This document shows positions 26,303-34,157 of a DNA stretch of 64,000 nt, piece by piece (within the stretch, counting starts at the first letter, position 1; each line of letters opens with the position of its first letter). The position numbers and the translations under genes are program-made. Origin of the DNA: an uncultured Aquitalea sp. (lineage in GTDB: Bacteria; Pseudomonadota; Gammaproteobacteria; Burkholderiales; Chromobacteriaceae); NCBI RefSeq assembly GCF_945957525.1, contig NZ_CAMFLA010000007.1:1-64000 (forward strand), read 5' to 3'. The notes below the pieces were generated by a model. That model saw only the letters and a program-made list of their open reading frames with translations. It had not been told where the DNA came from and searched no databases.

Positions 26303-27007
26303 ATGTCCGTCTCCGTTTTTCGTCGGCTGTTGCCGACGCTGTTGCTGCTGACGCCGCTCTGGGCCATGGCTCAGAACAACGCCCATGCTCTGGGCGGGCC
26401 GCAGCGCGAGGGCAAGACCGGGCATCAGTGGGATCCGCAGCCCCAGCCTGAGCCCAGCCTGCCCGCCGTGCCCGCCACAGAATTCGATTGCGCCAATCCC
26501 GCCAATCCGATGGAGAGCATGATTTGCCAGGACGAAGGGCTCACCCGGCTGGACAACCGCTTGAAGAAAGTCTACGCCCAGGCCCAGGACAAGGCGCACC
26601 AGAGCAAGGGCGCGACAGCCTCCGCCAAACTGTTGCAAGAACAACGCAAGTGGGCGCGCAATCTGAAAGACTGCATGAAGAGCGACAACCCGCACATGTG
26701 TCTGGGCGATACCTATATCCAGCGCATCACCGAGTTGCAGGCCGCCTGGGAGTTGGCCCCGTCGTTGACCCCGCTGCGCTACCTGTGCGGCGGCAATACC
26801 GAAATCCTCGCCACCTTCTACCGCACCAAGCCCGCCACGGCCCGCTTGGTGCGCGGCAAGAATGAAGCCATCCTGCATCAGCAGGAACTGGTGGCCGGCG
26901 GCGCCCGCTACGCCGGCCAGAACGTGGAATTCACGCTCAAGGGCAAGGAAGCCGCGCTCAACTGGAAGGGCGACAACCTGCTGTGCATCAGCCAGCCCGA
27001 ACACTGA
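26303..27007 (+). CDS. secreted LprI-like / MliC-like lysozyme-inhibitor fusion
   Basis: 234 residues with a signal peptide (about 1-24, LWAMAQ). Two Cys-containing domains follow. The first, about 65-140, has FDCANPANPMESMICQDEGLTRLD and CMKSDNPHMCLGDTY, typical of LprI/DUF1311. The second, about 155-234, has LRYLCGG, then GARYAGQNVEFTLKGKEA and a final LLC, typical of MliC. Both families include inhibitors of host lysozymes, so a periplasmic or surface protective role is inferred. The ATG lacks a clear ribosome-binding site; a longer frame upstream has no signal sequence at its start. Confidence 0.75.
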   Translation: MSVSVFRRLLPTLLLLTPLWAMAQNNAHALGGPQREGKTGHQWDPQPQPEPSLPAVPATEFDCANPANPMESMICQDEGLTRLDNRLKKVYAQAQDKAHQSKGATASAKLLQEQRKWARNLKDCMKSDNPHMCLGDTYIQRITELQAAWELAPSLTPLRYLCGGNTEILATFYRTKPATARLVRGKNEAILHQQELVAGGARYAGQNVEFTLKGKEAALNWKGDNLLCISQPEH

Positions 27008-27011
27008 CCCC

Positions 27012-27029
27012 GGGCCGGCGCGCCGGCCC
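27012..27029. terminator. GC palindrome between the inhibitor gene and yaeQ
   Basis: GGGCCGGCG/CGCCGGCCC, a perfect 18-bp palindrome 4 bp after the stop. No T-run; it could be a weak terminator or an mRNA-stabilising structure. Confidence 0.4.
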
Positions 27030-27055
27030 TCCCCTTACTGACCGGACTTTTCCCC

Positions 27056-27598
27056 ATGGCTCTCACCGCCACTGTTTACAAGGCTGCGCTGTCGATTTCC
27101 GACATGGATCGCGGCTACTACGCTACGCACAACCTGACCCTGGCCCAGCATCCTTCCGAAACCATCGAGCGTATGATGCTGCGTCTGGCCGTGTTCGCCC
27201 TCAACGCCAGCGACATGCTGGCCTTCACTCGCGGCCTGAGCGCCGACGATGAGCCGGAGCTGTGGGAGAAAAACTACCGCGACGAAATCGAGCTGTGGCT
27301 GGATTTGGGCGAGCCGGATGAAAAGCGCCTGAAAAAGGCCTGCAGCCGCTCCGAGGCCGTGCGGCTGTACAGCTACGGCGGCCGCGCCAGCGAAGTCTGG
27401 TGGACCGGCATGGAAAGCAAGCTGTCGCGCTTGGACAAACTCAGCGTGTACCGCGTCAGTCCCGACACGCTGGCCGAACTGGTTGGCCTGTGCCAGCGCA
27501 GCATGCAACTGACCGCCACCATTCAGGATGGTCAGATGTGGCTCGCCGACGACAGCCACAACGTGCTGGTGGAAGTGGAAACCCTCAAGGGCCACTGA
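27056..27598 (+). CDS. yaeQ: YaeQ family protein
   Basis: 180-residue cytoplasmic protein matching YaeQ over its whole length (YKAALSISDMDRGYY, then HPSETIERMMLRLAVFALNA). Structurally the family has a PD-(D/E)XK nuclease-like fold. Its cellular role is unresolved; older reports tied it to RfaH-linked gene expression. It follows the lysozyme-inhibitor-like gene by 48 bp and may be co-transcribed. A strong hairpin ends the transcript. Confidence 0.92.
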   Translation: MALTATVYKAALSISDMDRGYYATHNLTLAQHPSETIERMMLRLAVFALNASDMLAFTRGLSADDEPELWEKNYRDEIELWLDLGEPDEKRLKKACSRSEAVRLYSYGGRASEVWWTGMESKLSRLDKLSVYRVSPDTLAELVGLCQRSMQLTATIQDGQMWLADDSHNVLVEVETLKGH

Positions 27599-27645
27599 CC
27601 CCTCTGCCCCAACCGGCGGCGCAGCCCGTCGTCAGGCAAACTCCG

Positions 27646-27672
27646 CAAGGCCGCCAGCGCAGGGCGGCCTTG
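27646..27672. terminator. bidirectional hairpin between yaeQ and the PaiB-like gene
   Basis: CAAGGCCGCC and GGCGGCCTTG, a 10-bp perfect stem with a 7-base loop between two converging genes. T content after the stem is modest. Confidence 0.65.
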
Positions 27673-27695
27673 TTGCTGCATGGCCAGGTATCCGG

Positions 27696-28325
27696 CTAAC
27701 CGCCTCTTCGGCCAGGCTTCAGCGCCTCGCGCATGGCGGCCGCCAAGCGCAGCGACTCGGGCGATCCCTCCTGCGTCAGCGCCGTCATCACGCCGACGAC
27801 GTCTTCCGGCAGCCGGTTCTGACTCAGCTTGTTCTTCACCTCCACCCGTTGTGGCCGGAAACGGAAACCGACAATGCCGCGTCGCATGGCGGCCAGCGCC
27901 TTTTCCGGCACCGCAGTCATGCGCCAACCCTCCTTGCCTTCAAACCGGCTCACCAATTGCGCCAGCAACGCGTCCAGCGCCTCATCCGCCACCTGTTCCG
28001 CGCGACCGGTCAGATGCGCCACGCGGTAGTTCCAGGTGGGCACCAAGGGCAGGCCGGAGACATACCAGGCCGGCGATACATAGCCATGCGCCCCTTGCAG
28101 CACCAAGGTGCTGTCACTCACCAGCATCGCTTGGGCATGAGGGTTGGCCGAAGCCAGATGCCCCAGCAGGCAAGCCGCGTTGTCCGGGTCGGGCTGCACC
28201 ACCACATGGCTGATCCACGGTTCGCCCTCACCCGGCGTCACCAGCATGGCCAATGGGTTGTCGCCGAGGATGGCGGCGACGTCTTGCTCGTCGCCCGCAA
28301 AAGCGGGGGGAATGTACAGGGGCAT
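27696..28325 (-). CDS. FMN-binding (PaiB-like) protein
   Basis: 209 residues of the split-barrel FMN-binding family often annotated as negative transcriptional regulators (PaiB). It starts MPLYIPPAF, with the conserved LLGHLASANPH, VSPAWY and VPTWNY segments and the C-terminal KLSQNR motif. Most bacterial members are better regarded as flavin-binding proteins of unknown role. It is last of a tight three-gene set with an ABM-domain and an AhpD-like protein (gaps of 3 and 12 bp). Confidence 0.85.
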   Translation of the reverse strand: MPLYIPPAFAGDEQDVAAILGDNPLAMLVTPGEGEPWISHVVVQPDPDNAACLLGHLASANPHAQAMLVSDSTLVLQGAHGYVSPAWYVSGLPLVPTWNYRVAHLTGRAEQVADEALDALLAQLVSRFEGKEGWRMTAVPEKALAAMRRGIVGFRFRPQRVEVKNKLSQNRLPEDVVGVMTALTQEGSPESLRLAAAMREALKPGRRGG

Positions 28326-28328
28326 GGT

Positions 28329-28634
28329 TCAGCTTTCGGTGGATGCGGCACGGTAATCACGCCGTACATCGGCAACCAGTACGCGATAATCGCGATACCA
28401 GCGCTCCCGACCCAGGCGCTGAGCCATTTGATGATCCGCATCCGCCTTCCAGCGGCGGATATGTTCTTGGCTCGGCCACCAGGACAAGGCCACCTCCTTG
28501 CCCTCCTCGCACACGGACATGAACTCCAGGCAGCCGAATTCCTGCAGGGCCCGCTCTCTTAGGCTCGCGGCAAGCGCGGCGTATTCGCCGTCCTGTACCG
28601 CTGCAGTGGCAATGAAAATCACAAGGTGCATCAT
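28329..28634 (-). CDS. ABM-domain (antibiotic biosynthesis monooxygenase-like) protein
   Basis: 101-residue dimeric ferredoxin-like fold protein (HLVIFIATAA, then CLEFMSVCEEGKEVALSWWPSQEHIRRWKAD). The family includes small monooxygenases and heme- or quinone-handling proteins; this length and the final Tyr-rich segment fit the stress-related branch rather than antibiotic synthesis. It sits between AhpD-like and PaiB-like genes in an apparent operon, which hints at a redox or detoxification task. Confidence 0.78.
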   Translation of the reverse strand: MMHLVIFIATAAVQDGEYAALAASLRERALQEFGCLEFMSVCEEGKEVALSWWPSQEHIRRWKADADHQMAQRLGRERWYRDYRVLVADVRRDYRAASTES

Positions 28635-28646
28635 GGGGCTCCCGCG

Positions 28647-29078
28647 TTATTGCCGCATGGCGATGGCCAAGCGGTTGAGCGCGTTCATATTGGCCGCCGC
28701 CATGGTGAGGTCGGCCACTTCCTGCGGCGTGAAGTGTTCCAGCAGCGGTAAATAAGCATCGTCGCCGGCCTGCGTGTCCGCGATGAGCGTCACCGACTCC
28801 GCCCAGGCCAGCGCAGCCCGCTCCCGCCCGGAAAAATGCGGGCTCAAACGCCAGCCGGCCAGCGTGTCCAGTCGCGCCGCCGTTTCACCCAGCGCGCGCA
28901 ACGCCCGGGCGTGCATGTCCAGACAAAAGGCGCAGCCATTGATTTGCGACACCCGCAAATACACCAACTCCACCAGCGGACGACCCAGCGGGCTTTCCTG
29001 CAGGCCGGACTTGATGGCGCGCAGGTGGCTCAAGGCGTCGGCGGACAGCTCGACATAAGGTTGGCGCAAACTCGACAT
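28647..29078 (-). CDS. AhpD/carboxymuconolactone decarboxylase-family protein
   Basis: 143 residues. The catalytic CxxC is in QINGCAFCLDMHARALR, as in alkylhydroperoxidase AhpD, with the downstream His of the same segment. It is predicted to be a peroxidase-like protein using the Cys pair; the electron donor is unknown. The chosen ATG has GGGAG at a good distance; the longer upstream frame is unsupported. First gene of the AhpD-ABM-PaiB cluster. Confidence 0.87.
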   Translation of the reverse strand: MSSLRQPYVELSADALSHLRAIKSGLQESPLGRPLVELVYLRVSQINGCAFCLDMHARALRALGETAARLDTLAGWRLSPHFSGRERAALAWAESVTLIADTQAGDDAYLPLLEHFTPQEVADLTMAAANMNALNRLAIAMRQ

Positions 29079-29175
29079 GGCGGGCTCCCGATTAAAGATG
29101 ACCCGATCATTCTTGCGCAACAGCGGCTCCTGCAACAGGTCCACTTTCAGTCGACAATGAGGAACCAACTGCCCA

Positions 29176-29805
29176 TCAGGCCATCAGCGTCCGCCACAGC
29201 ATGGCCACCCCCATGACAGTGAGCAAGGCGCCACAGAGACGATCCACCCAGCGCCGGCCAACCGCGCCGAGCCGACGCAAAAGGCGGCCACCGGCAAAAG
29301 CCAGCACGCACCACCAGCTGGCCGAACCCGCAAAGATGCCGGCCACCATGATCAAGGACGCCAGCGGGCTTGGTTTTCCATTGCCAGCCAGGCTGGCAAA
29401 TACCGCCAGGAAAGACAGAATGGTCATGGGATTGGTCAAGGTCAGGCCCAGGGCTGACAGCCAGGCCTCGCCCAACCGTCTGGCGTCCGGCGCGCTCGCC
29501 GCGGCCTGCGACGCAGCCGGCACACGCCGCCAGATGCCCACGCCGGTCCACAATAAAAACAGGCTGCCGCCCACCGCCAAAGGCGTGGACAGCCGCGTCA
29601 GCCAGGCAATCAGCACGCTCAGCCCCGCCGCGCCGACGGCGGCGTACAGCGCGTCTGCCGTGGCCGCCCCAAGGCCGGTGGCAAAGCCCACCCAGGGCCC
29701 ACGGTGCAGGGTGCGCTCAATGCACAGCAAGCCGATGGGGCCAACCGGCGCGGCAATGGCCAGCCCTATCAGCCAGGCCTGTGCGAATAAGATCAAGATG
29801 TTCAT
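29176..29805 (-). CDS. LysE-family amino acid exporter
   Basis: 209-residue inner-membrane protein with six hydrophobic helices. It carries the family signature AAPVGPIGLLCIERTLHRGPWVGFATGLGAATAD near the N-terminus and LTLTNPMTILSFLAVF in the middle. It is divergent from an Lrp-type regulator with a strong inverted repeat between them, the usual layout for an exporter and its amino-acid-responsive regulator. The substrate is unknown. Confidence 0.9.
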   Translation of the reverse strand: MNILILFAQAWLIGLAIAAPVGPIGLLCIERTLHRGPWVGFATGLGAATADALYAAVGAAGLSVLIAWLTRLSTPLAVGGSLFLLWTGVGIWRRVPAASQAAASAPDARRLGEAWLSALGLTLTNPMTILSFLAVFASLAGNGKPSPLASLIMVAGIFAGSASWWCVLAFAGGRLLRRLGAVGRRWVDRLCGALLTVMGVAMLWRTLMA

Positions 29806-30007
29806 GCGCTCTCGCCCTTGGTGTTGTCCCGCTTCGTCGGCCTTGTCGCCAGCAGGATTCAGATCCGCTGACAAAACCCCACCCTGCCTTGCGCCTTCTT
29901 GTCGTACTCCGTGTACTGCCTGCGGCGGCGCGCCTTGGCTCCGGCCCTGCCCGAGGTGTTGTCAGCGGCTCTCAGTATGACGGGGCATGGCTAGACGCCA
30001 TATTTGT

Positions 30008-30041
30008 AATTTCAGGAAAAAAGCGGAACCTTCCTGAAATT
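30008..30041. promoter_or_regulatory. 11-bp inverted repeat in the LysE/Lrp intergenic region
   Basis: AATTTCAGGAA and TTCCTGAAATT, perfect arms separated by 12 bp, ending 41 bp before the Lrp start. The arm centres are about 23 bp (two helical turns) apart, as expected for a dimeric or multimeric Lrp-type regulator. Confidence 0.7.
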
Positions 30042-30082
30042 TTCAGCACAAAATGCAAATAACCCTTAAACAAGGAAGACCC

Positions 30083-30526
30083 ATGGAAATCGACGGCAAG
30101 TCCTGGAAGATTCTGGAATGCCTGCAGGACGACGCCCGCCTGTCGCTGACCGAGCTGGCGCGCGCAGTGGAGCTGTCGGTACCGTCGGTGTCGGAACGTC
30201 TGAAACGGCTGGAAGAAGCCGGCGTCATCCAGGGCTACCATGCGCGCCTGTCGCCGCAGAAAGCCGGCTATACCCTGTCGGCCATGGTGGGCATCACCGT
30301 GGCGCAACCTTACAAGAGCAAACTGTTGTCGCTGCTGGAATCCATGCCCGAAGTGGTGGAATGCCACCATGTCACCGGCGCGGATTCCTATTTGTTCCGG
30401 GTGCAGGCTCGCGATGTCGCCCATCTGGAAGCACTGGTGTCGCGCGTGAATCATCTTGGGGAAACCAGGACCTCCATCATCCTGTCCACCCCCATCAGCC
30501 AACGCCCGCTGCGCGCGCCACGCTAA
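30083..30526 (+). CDS. Lrp/AsnC-family transcriptional regulator
   Basis: 147 residues. An N-terminal winged helix (DARLSLTELARAVELSVPSVSERLKRLEEAGVIQGYHARLSP) precedes a RAM ligand-binding domain (PEVVECHHVTGADSYLFRVQARD). The start with AAGGAAG upstream is preferred over an ATG 30 bases earlier. It is divergent from the LysE-type exporter, so it is the probable local activator, sensing the exported amino acid. Confidence 0.92.
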   Translation: MEIDGKSWKILECLQDDARLSLTELARAVELSVPSVSERLKRLEEAGVIQGYHARLSPQKAGYTLSAMVGITVAQPYKSKLLSLLESMPEVVECHHVTGADSYLFRVQARDVAHLEALVSRVNHLGETRTSIILSTPISQRPLRAPR

Positions 30527-30572
30527 ATGCCCACGTCATTAAAATTGTCTTACACTGAAGCCTGTCGCCGCC

Positions 30573-31133
30573 ATGAATACCGCCATGAACCAACTGCAAC
30601 TGCGCGAAGCCACTTTTGACGATGCCAACCTGATTGCCCAGCTGCACACCCGCAGCTGGCAAGTGGCCTACCGCGACATCCTCCCGGCCCACTATCTCAA
30701 CAATGTCGCGCCCGTCGAACGCGAAACACTGTGGAAACGCCGGTTTCACTACGACAACCACTTGTGGGTGACGCTGGCGCTGTGGGAGGGCGAACCGGTG
30801 GGATTCGTCTGCGTGCTGCCCGATGGCGAGCCGGAGCGCGGCATCCTGCTGGACAACCTGCACGTAATGCAAGGCCAGCAAGGCCGCGGCATCGGCAAAC
30901 GCCTGCTGCTGGCCGCCGCCGCTTACGTTCACCAGCACTTCCCTGGCAAGGCCATGCATTTGTGGGTGTATGAGGACAATCACGAAGCCCGCCGCTTTTA
31001 CAGCCGCATGGGCGGACAGATGGTGGACCGGGAAAAAGTGGTGACGGCAGCTGACAGCAAGGCGGTGGCGCTGTGCTACCGCTGGAGCCCGGAAGCCGTG
31101 GCGGAACGGGCGCAGGACATGGCCGCCGCCTGA
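30573..31133 (+). CDS. GNAT-family N-acetyltransferase
   Basis: 186 residues with the GNAT fold: LREATFDDANLIAQLHTRSWQVAYRDI at the start, the acetyl-CoA-binding motif A in LHVMQGQQGRGIGKRLLLAA, and VYEDNHEARRFYSRMGGQMVDRE. The substrate is unknown. It lies 12 bp before the YgjP-like gene and is probably co-transcribed. Confidence 0.88.
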   Translation: MNTAMNQLQLREATFDDANLIAQLHTRSWQVAYRDILPAHYLNNVAPVERETLWKRRFHYDNHLWVTLALWEGEPVGFVCVLPDGEPERGILLDNLHVMQGQQGRGIGKRLLLAAAAYVHQHFPGKAMHLWVYEDNHEARRFYSRMGGQMVDREKVVTAADSKAVALCYRWSPEAVAERAQDMAAA

Positions 31134-31145
31134 TACACTGGCGGA

Positions 31146-31652
31146 ATGCCCACGCTAGCCTATCTCGCGCATTACCCCGCTCATCTGCAGGCCCAGGTGC
31201 AAGCCCGTCTCGATGACGGCAGCCTGGGCCGCATCTTGGCCGCCCGTTACCCGGAGCGGCACGATATCCAGACCGACCGCCAGCTGTACGATTACGTCTC
31301 CACGCTGCGTCAGCGCTATCTCAAAAACGCCCCCGCGCCGGACAAGGTGCTGTACGACAGCCGCCAGCACCCGGTGCAGGGTACGCTGGGCACCAATACC
31401 CGCGTGGCCCGCGTGCAGGGCGGCAAGTTGAAAACCAAGCATGAAATCCGCATCGCCAGCTTGTTTCGGGACGCGCCGGAGGCGTTTTTGCGCATGATTA
31501 CGGCGCACGAGCTGGCCCATCTGCGCGTGCGCGATCATGACAAGGCGTTTTACCAGCTGTGTTGTCACATGGAGCCGGACTACCACCAGCTGGAATTCGA
31601 CCTTCGGGTGTGGTTGACCTGGCGGGAGCTGGGCGCGCCCGCCGACGCCTGA
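31146..31652 (+). CDS. YgjP-like M48-type metallopeptidase
   Basis: 168 residues with the zinc-protease motif HELAHLRVRDHDKAFY (HExxH with a third His) in the YgjP/WLM-related family, and no membrane segment. The N-terminal 100 residues include LGTNTRVARVQGGKLKTKHEIRIASLF. It is called a hydrolase by motif only. Its TGA stop is directly followed by the reverse TCA stop of the converging esterase gene. Confidence 0.85.
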   Translation: MPTLAYLAHYPAHLQAQVQARLDDGSLGRILAARYPERHDIQTDRQLYDYVSTLRQRYLKNAPAPDKVLYDSRQHPVQGTLGTNTRVARVQGGKLKTKHEIRIASLFRDAPEAFLRMITAHELAHLRVRDHDKAFYQLCCHMEPDYHQLEFDLRVWLTWRELGAPADA

Positions 31653-32591
31653 TCAGGCCTTGAGGAAGTCGCCGATGCGGCGGTAAGTCTGCCGGCAGGC
31701 GTCCGGCACCATGCTTTCCATATTGAGAAAAGCGTGGATCATGTCCGGCAGATGCAGGTGCTCGCACGCCGCGCCGGCCTCGCGCAGCTTGCGCTCATAG
31801 GCGAAAGCCTCGTCCCGCAACGGATCGAAGCCGGCCGACACCAGCAAGGTGGCCGGCATGGCCGCGCTCACCGGCATGTTCAGCGGAGAAGCGGCGGCGC
31901 GATCCTCGCCGTGCTGGAAGTAATTGTCGAAATACCAGGCGATGCGGCTGGTATTGAGAAAATAGCCGCTGCCGTTGGCCTCCATCGACGGAAAGCTCAT
32001 GGTGTAGTCCACGCTGGGATAAATCAGCACTTGGCGGTGCAAGGCGATTTCCTCCTGCAGCAAGCCGCATACCGAGGCGGACAGCGCCGCGCCGGCGGAG
32101 TCGCCGCCAATGGACAAGCGGCGTTCAAAAGCCAGGCCGCGCCGTTCCAGCGCCGCGAACACGCCCCGCGCCGCCGCACACGCGTCCAGCACACCGGCCG
32201 GGTAGGGATTTTCCGGCGCCAGACGGTATTCCACCGACACCACCACATGACGGCAGGCTTCGGCCAACCTGCGGCAGATCGGGTCGTACACGCTGACGCT
32301 GCCGGCGGTGTGACCGCCGCCATGCAGATACAGCAACACGGGCAGCGCCGCCTCGGGCTGCGGATGATAGATGCGTACCGGCACGGCATAGTCGTCGCCG
32401 TCTATCAGTTCATCATTGACCCAGGCCACGGCAGGACCGGGCGGCACAAACTGCGCGGTCAGCCCGGCCAGGGCTTCGCGCGCGCCGATGGCGGTAGCCT
32501 TGTACCCTGCCGCTTGCAAGCGGGCCAAGAGACCGTTGAACTGTTCCAGCCAAGGCCCCAACTGCGGGCTGACGTCCTGCGCCGTGTTCAT
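31653..32591 (-). CDS. alpha/beta hydrolase, hormone-sensitive-lipase type
   Basis: 312-residue esterase. The oxyanion-hole motif HGGG (LYLHGGGHTAG), the nucleophile elbow GDSAG, and the Asp (SAGFDPLRDE) and His (MIHAF) of the triad are visible. The start has GGAGAG 7 bases upstream; the frame remains open a further 160 bp without support. The physiological ester is unknown. It contains an exact copy of the dispersed 13-mer after the YDPICRRLAEACR segment. Confidence 0.9.
   Translation of the reverse strand: MNTAQDVSPQLGPWLEQFNGLLARLQAAGYKATAIGAREALAGLTAQFVPPGPAVAWVNDELIDGDDYAVPVRIYHPQPEAALPVLLYLHGGGHTAGSVSVYDPICRRLAEACRHVVVSVEYRLAPENPYPAGVLDACAAARGVFAALERRGLAFERRLSIGGDSAGAALSASVCGLLQEEIALHRQVLIYPSVDYTMSFPSMEANGSGYFLNTSRIAWYFDNYFQHGEDRAAASPLNMPVSAAMPATLLVSAGFDPLRDEAFAYERKLREAGAACEHLHLPDMIHAFLNMESMVPDACRQTYRRIGDFLKA
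32258..32270 (+). repeat. uptake-sequence-like 13-mer, copy 5 (exact)
   Basis: Inside the esterase gene, whose coding strand reads Arg-Leu-Ala-Glu. Confidence 0.85.
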
Positions 32592-32839
32592 GAGCAAACT
32601 CTCCGCGATGACGGAACCACCGACGGGCGCGTATTCGCGCACACTGCCCTTCGTCCTGCATGCCAAAGCGATGGCGGAAGAAAACGGCGAATAAACGGCA
32701 CGAACAGCAACACATCCTGCGTTTTGAAACCGTTTCCGACACCGCAACGCCACAGCTCAGCGGACTTTGAACAGCGTCTCAGTCGTTCCTGGCAAAAAAT
32801 GATGCGGCACAATATACCATCATCATTTCATTTGACCAG

Positions 32840-34081
32840 TCAGCGCGGTTCCTCACTGACCAGCCGGTCACGCGCCGCCAGTTGCGGAAACCACTTCATC
32901 CACAACACCACCACCAACAAAGTGCCTACCCCGCCCGCCACTACGGCCGGCACGGTCCCCATCAGGCCCGCCGTCATGCCGGACTCGAACTCGCCCAACT
33001 GGTTGGATGCGCCGATAAACAGGGAATTGACCGCGTTTACCCGACCACGCATCTCGTCCGGCGTTTCCAGTTGCACCAGCGTGCCGCGGATCACCACACT
33101 GATCACGTCCGCAGACCCCAGCACCATCAGCGCCAGCAAGGACAAGGGGAAGGAAGTGGACAGACCAAAGACGATGGTGGCAAGACCAAACACCGCCACC
33201 GCGAAAAACATCACCCGGCCGGAACGACGATGCACCGGGTGCCGCAGCAACCAGGCCGACATCAGCAGGGCGCCCACTGCCGGGGCGGAGCGCAGCAGGC
33301 CCAGCCCCCAGGGCCCGGTTTTCAGGATGTCGTGCGCGTACACCGGCAACAGCGCCGTGGCGCCGCCCAGCAAGACGGCAAACAGATCCAGCGAGATGGC
33401 GCCGAAAATGTCTGGCCGGCTGCGGATGAAACGCACCCCGGCCAGCAAGGATTCCACGGACACCCGCGCCGGCTTGCCCTCGCGCCGGCTGGCCGGCAGC
33501 GACGACACCATCAACAGGCAGAGCGCGAAGCTGAACGCCGACAGGCCGTAGGTGAACGGCGCACCCAGCGCAAACAACAGGCCGCCCAGCGCCGGCGCGA
33601 CAATGGTGGCAGCCTCGTTGGCCGAAGCCGCCAGCGCGATGGCCTGCCCCAGCAAGCGCTGCGGCACGATGCTGGGCAACAGCGACTGCATGGCCGGCAT
33701 GTCGAAGGAACGACAGGTGCCGATGAGCAGCGACAACGCAAAGATCAGCTCGCGACTGATGGCGAACAGCCCGCCCAGATTGCCGGCCAGCAGGATGGCG
33801 GCGGCGGCGGCCTGCATTGCCAGACTGACGCCCACCACCCGGCGGCGGTCAAAACGGTCCGATACCGCCCCGGTCAGCAACACCAACAGCACGCGAGGGA
33901 AGAACTGCAGCAGTCCGACCAGGCCCAGGTCGTAGGCACTGCCGCTGAGCGCGTACACCTGCCAGCCGATGGCGACGGTAATGACTTGAAATCCGCTGGT
34001 GAGCAGGACGCGCGCCAGCCAGAAGCGCCAGAACGGCGCACAATGCCGCAATGAGGCGGCGGAGGATGAATCGGAAGACAT
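32840..34081 (-). CDS. MFS transporter, EntS-like
   Basis: 413 residues, twelve predicted membrane helices, with the A-like loop motif GAVSDRFDRRRVV after the second helix and ETPDEMRGRVNAV in the second half, typical of the MFS_3 group that contains enterobactin exporter EntS. Without a siderophore cluster nearby, the substrate remains open. It is followed after about 250 bp by the esterase gene; that gap shows no gene. Confidence 0.87.
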   Translation of the reverse strand: MSSDSSSAASLRHCAPFWRFWLARVLLTSGFQVITVAIGWQVYALSGSAYDLGLVGLLQFFPRVLLVLLTGAVSDRFDRRRVVGVSLAMQAAAAAILLAGNLGGLFAISRELIFALSLLIGTCRSFDMPAMQSLLPSIVPQRLLGQAIALAASANEAATIVAPALGGLLFALGAPFTYGLSAFSFALCLLMVSSLPASRREGKPARVSVESLLAGVRFIRSRPDIFGAISLDLFAVLLGGATALLPVYAHDILKTGPWGLGLLRSAPAVGALLMSAWLLRHPVHRRSGRVMFFAVAVFGLATIVFGLSTSFPLSLLALMVLGSADVISVVIRGTLVQLETPDEMRGRVNAVNSLFIGASNQLGEFESGMTAGLMGTVPAVVAGGVGTLLVVVLWMKWFPQLAARDRLVSEEPR

Positions 34082-34157
34082 GCGGAAAATCGTTTTGATG
34101 AGAATTGATTCCGCAGACTACCGTCCCGCCTCCGCCTTGACCAGCAGCTTTACCTTT

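Noticed and set aside
24525-26351. 608-codon frame opposite rhlE and similar long antisense frames opposite metH and aldB
   Set aside because: Antisense shadows of well-identified genes; composition is not protein-like.
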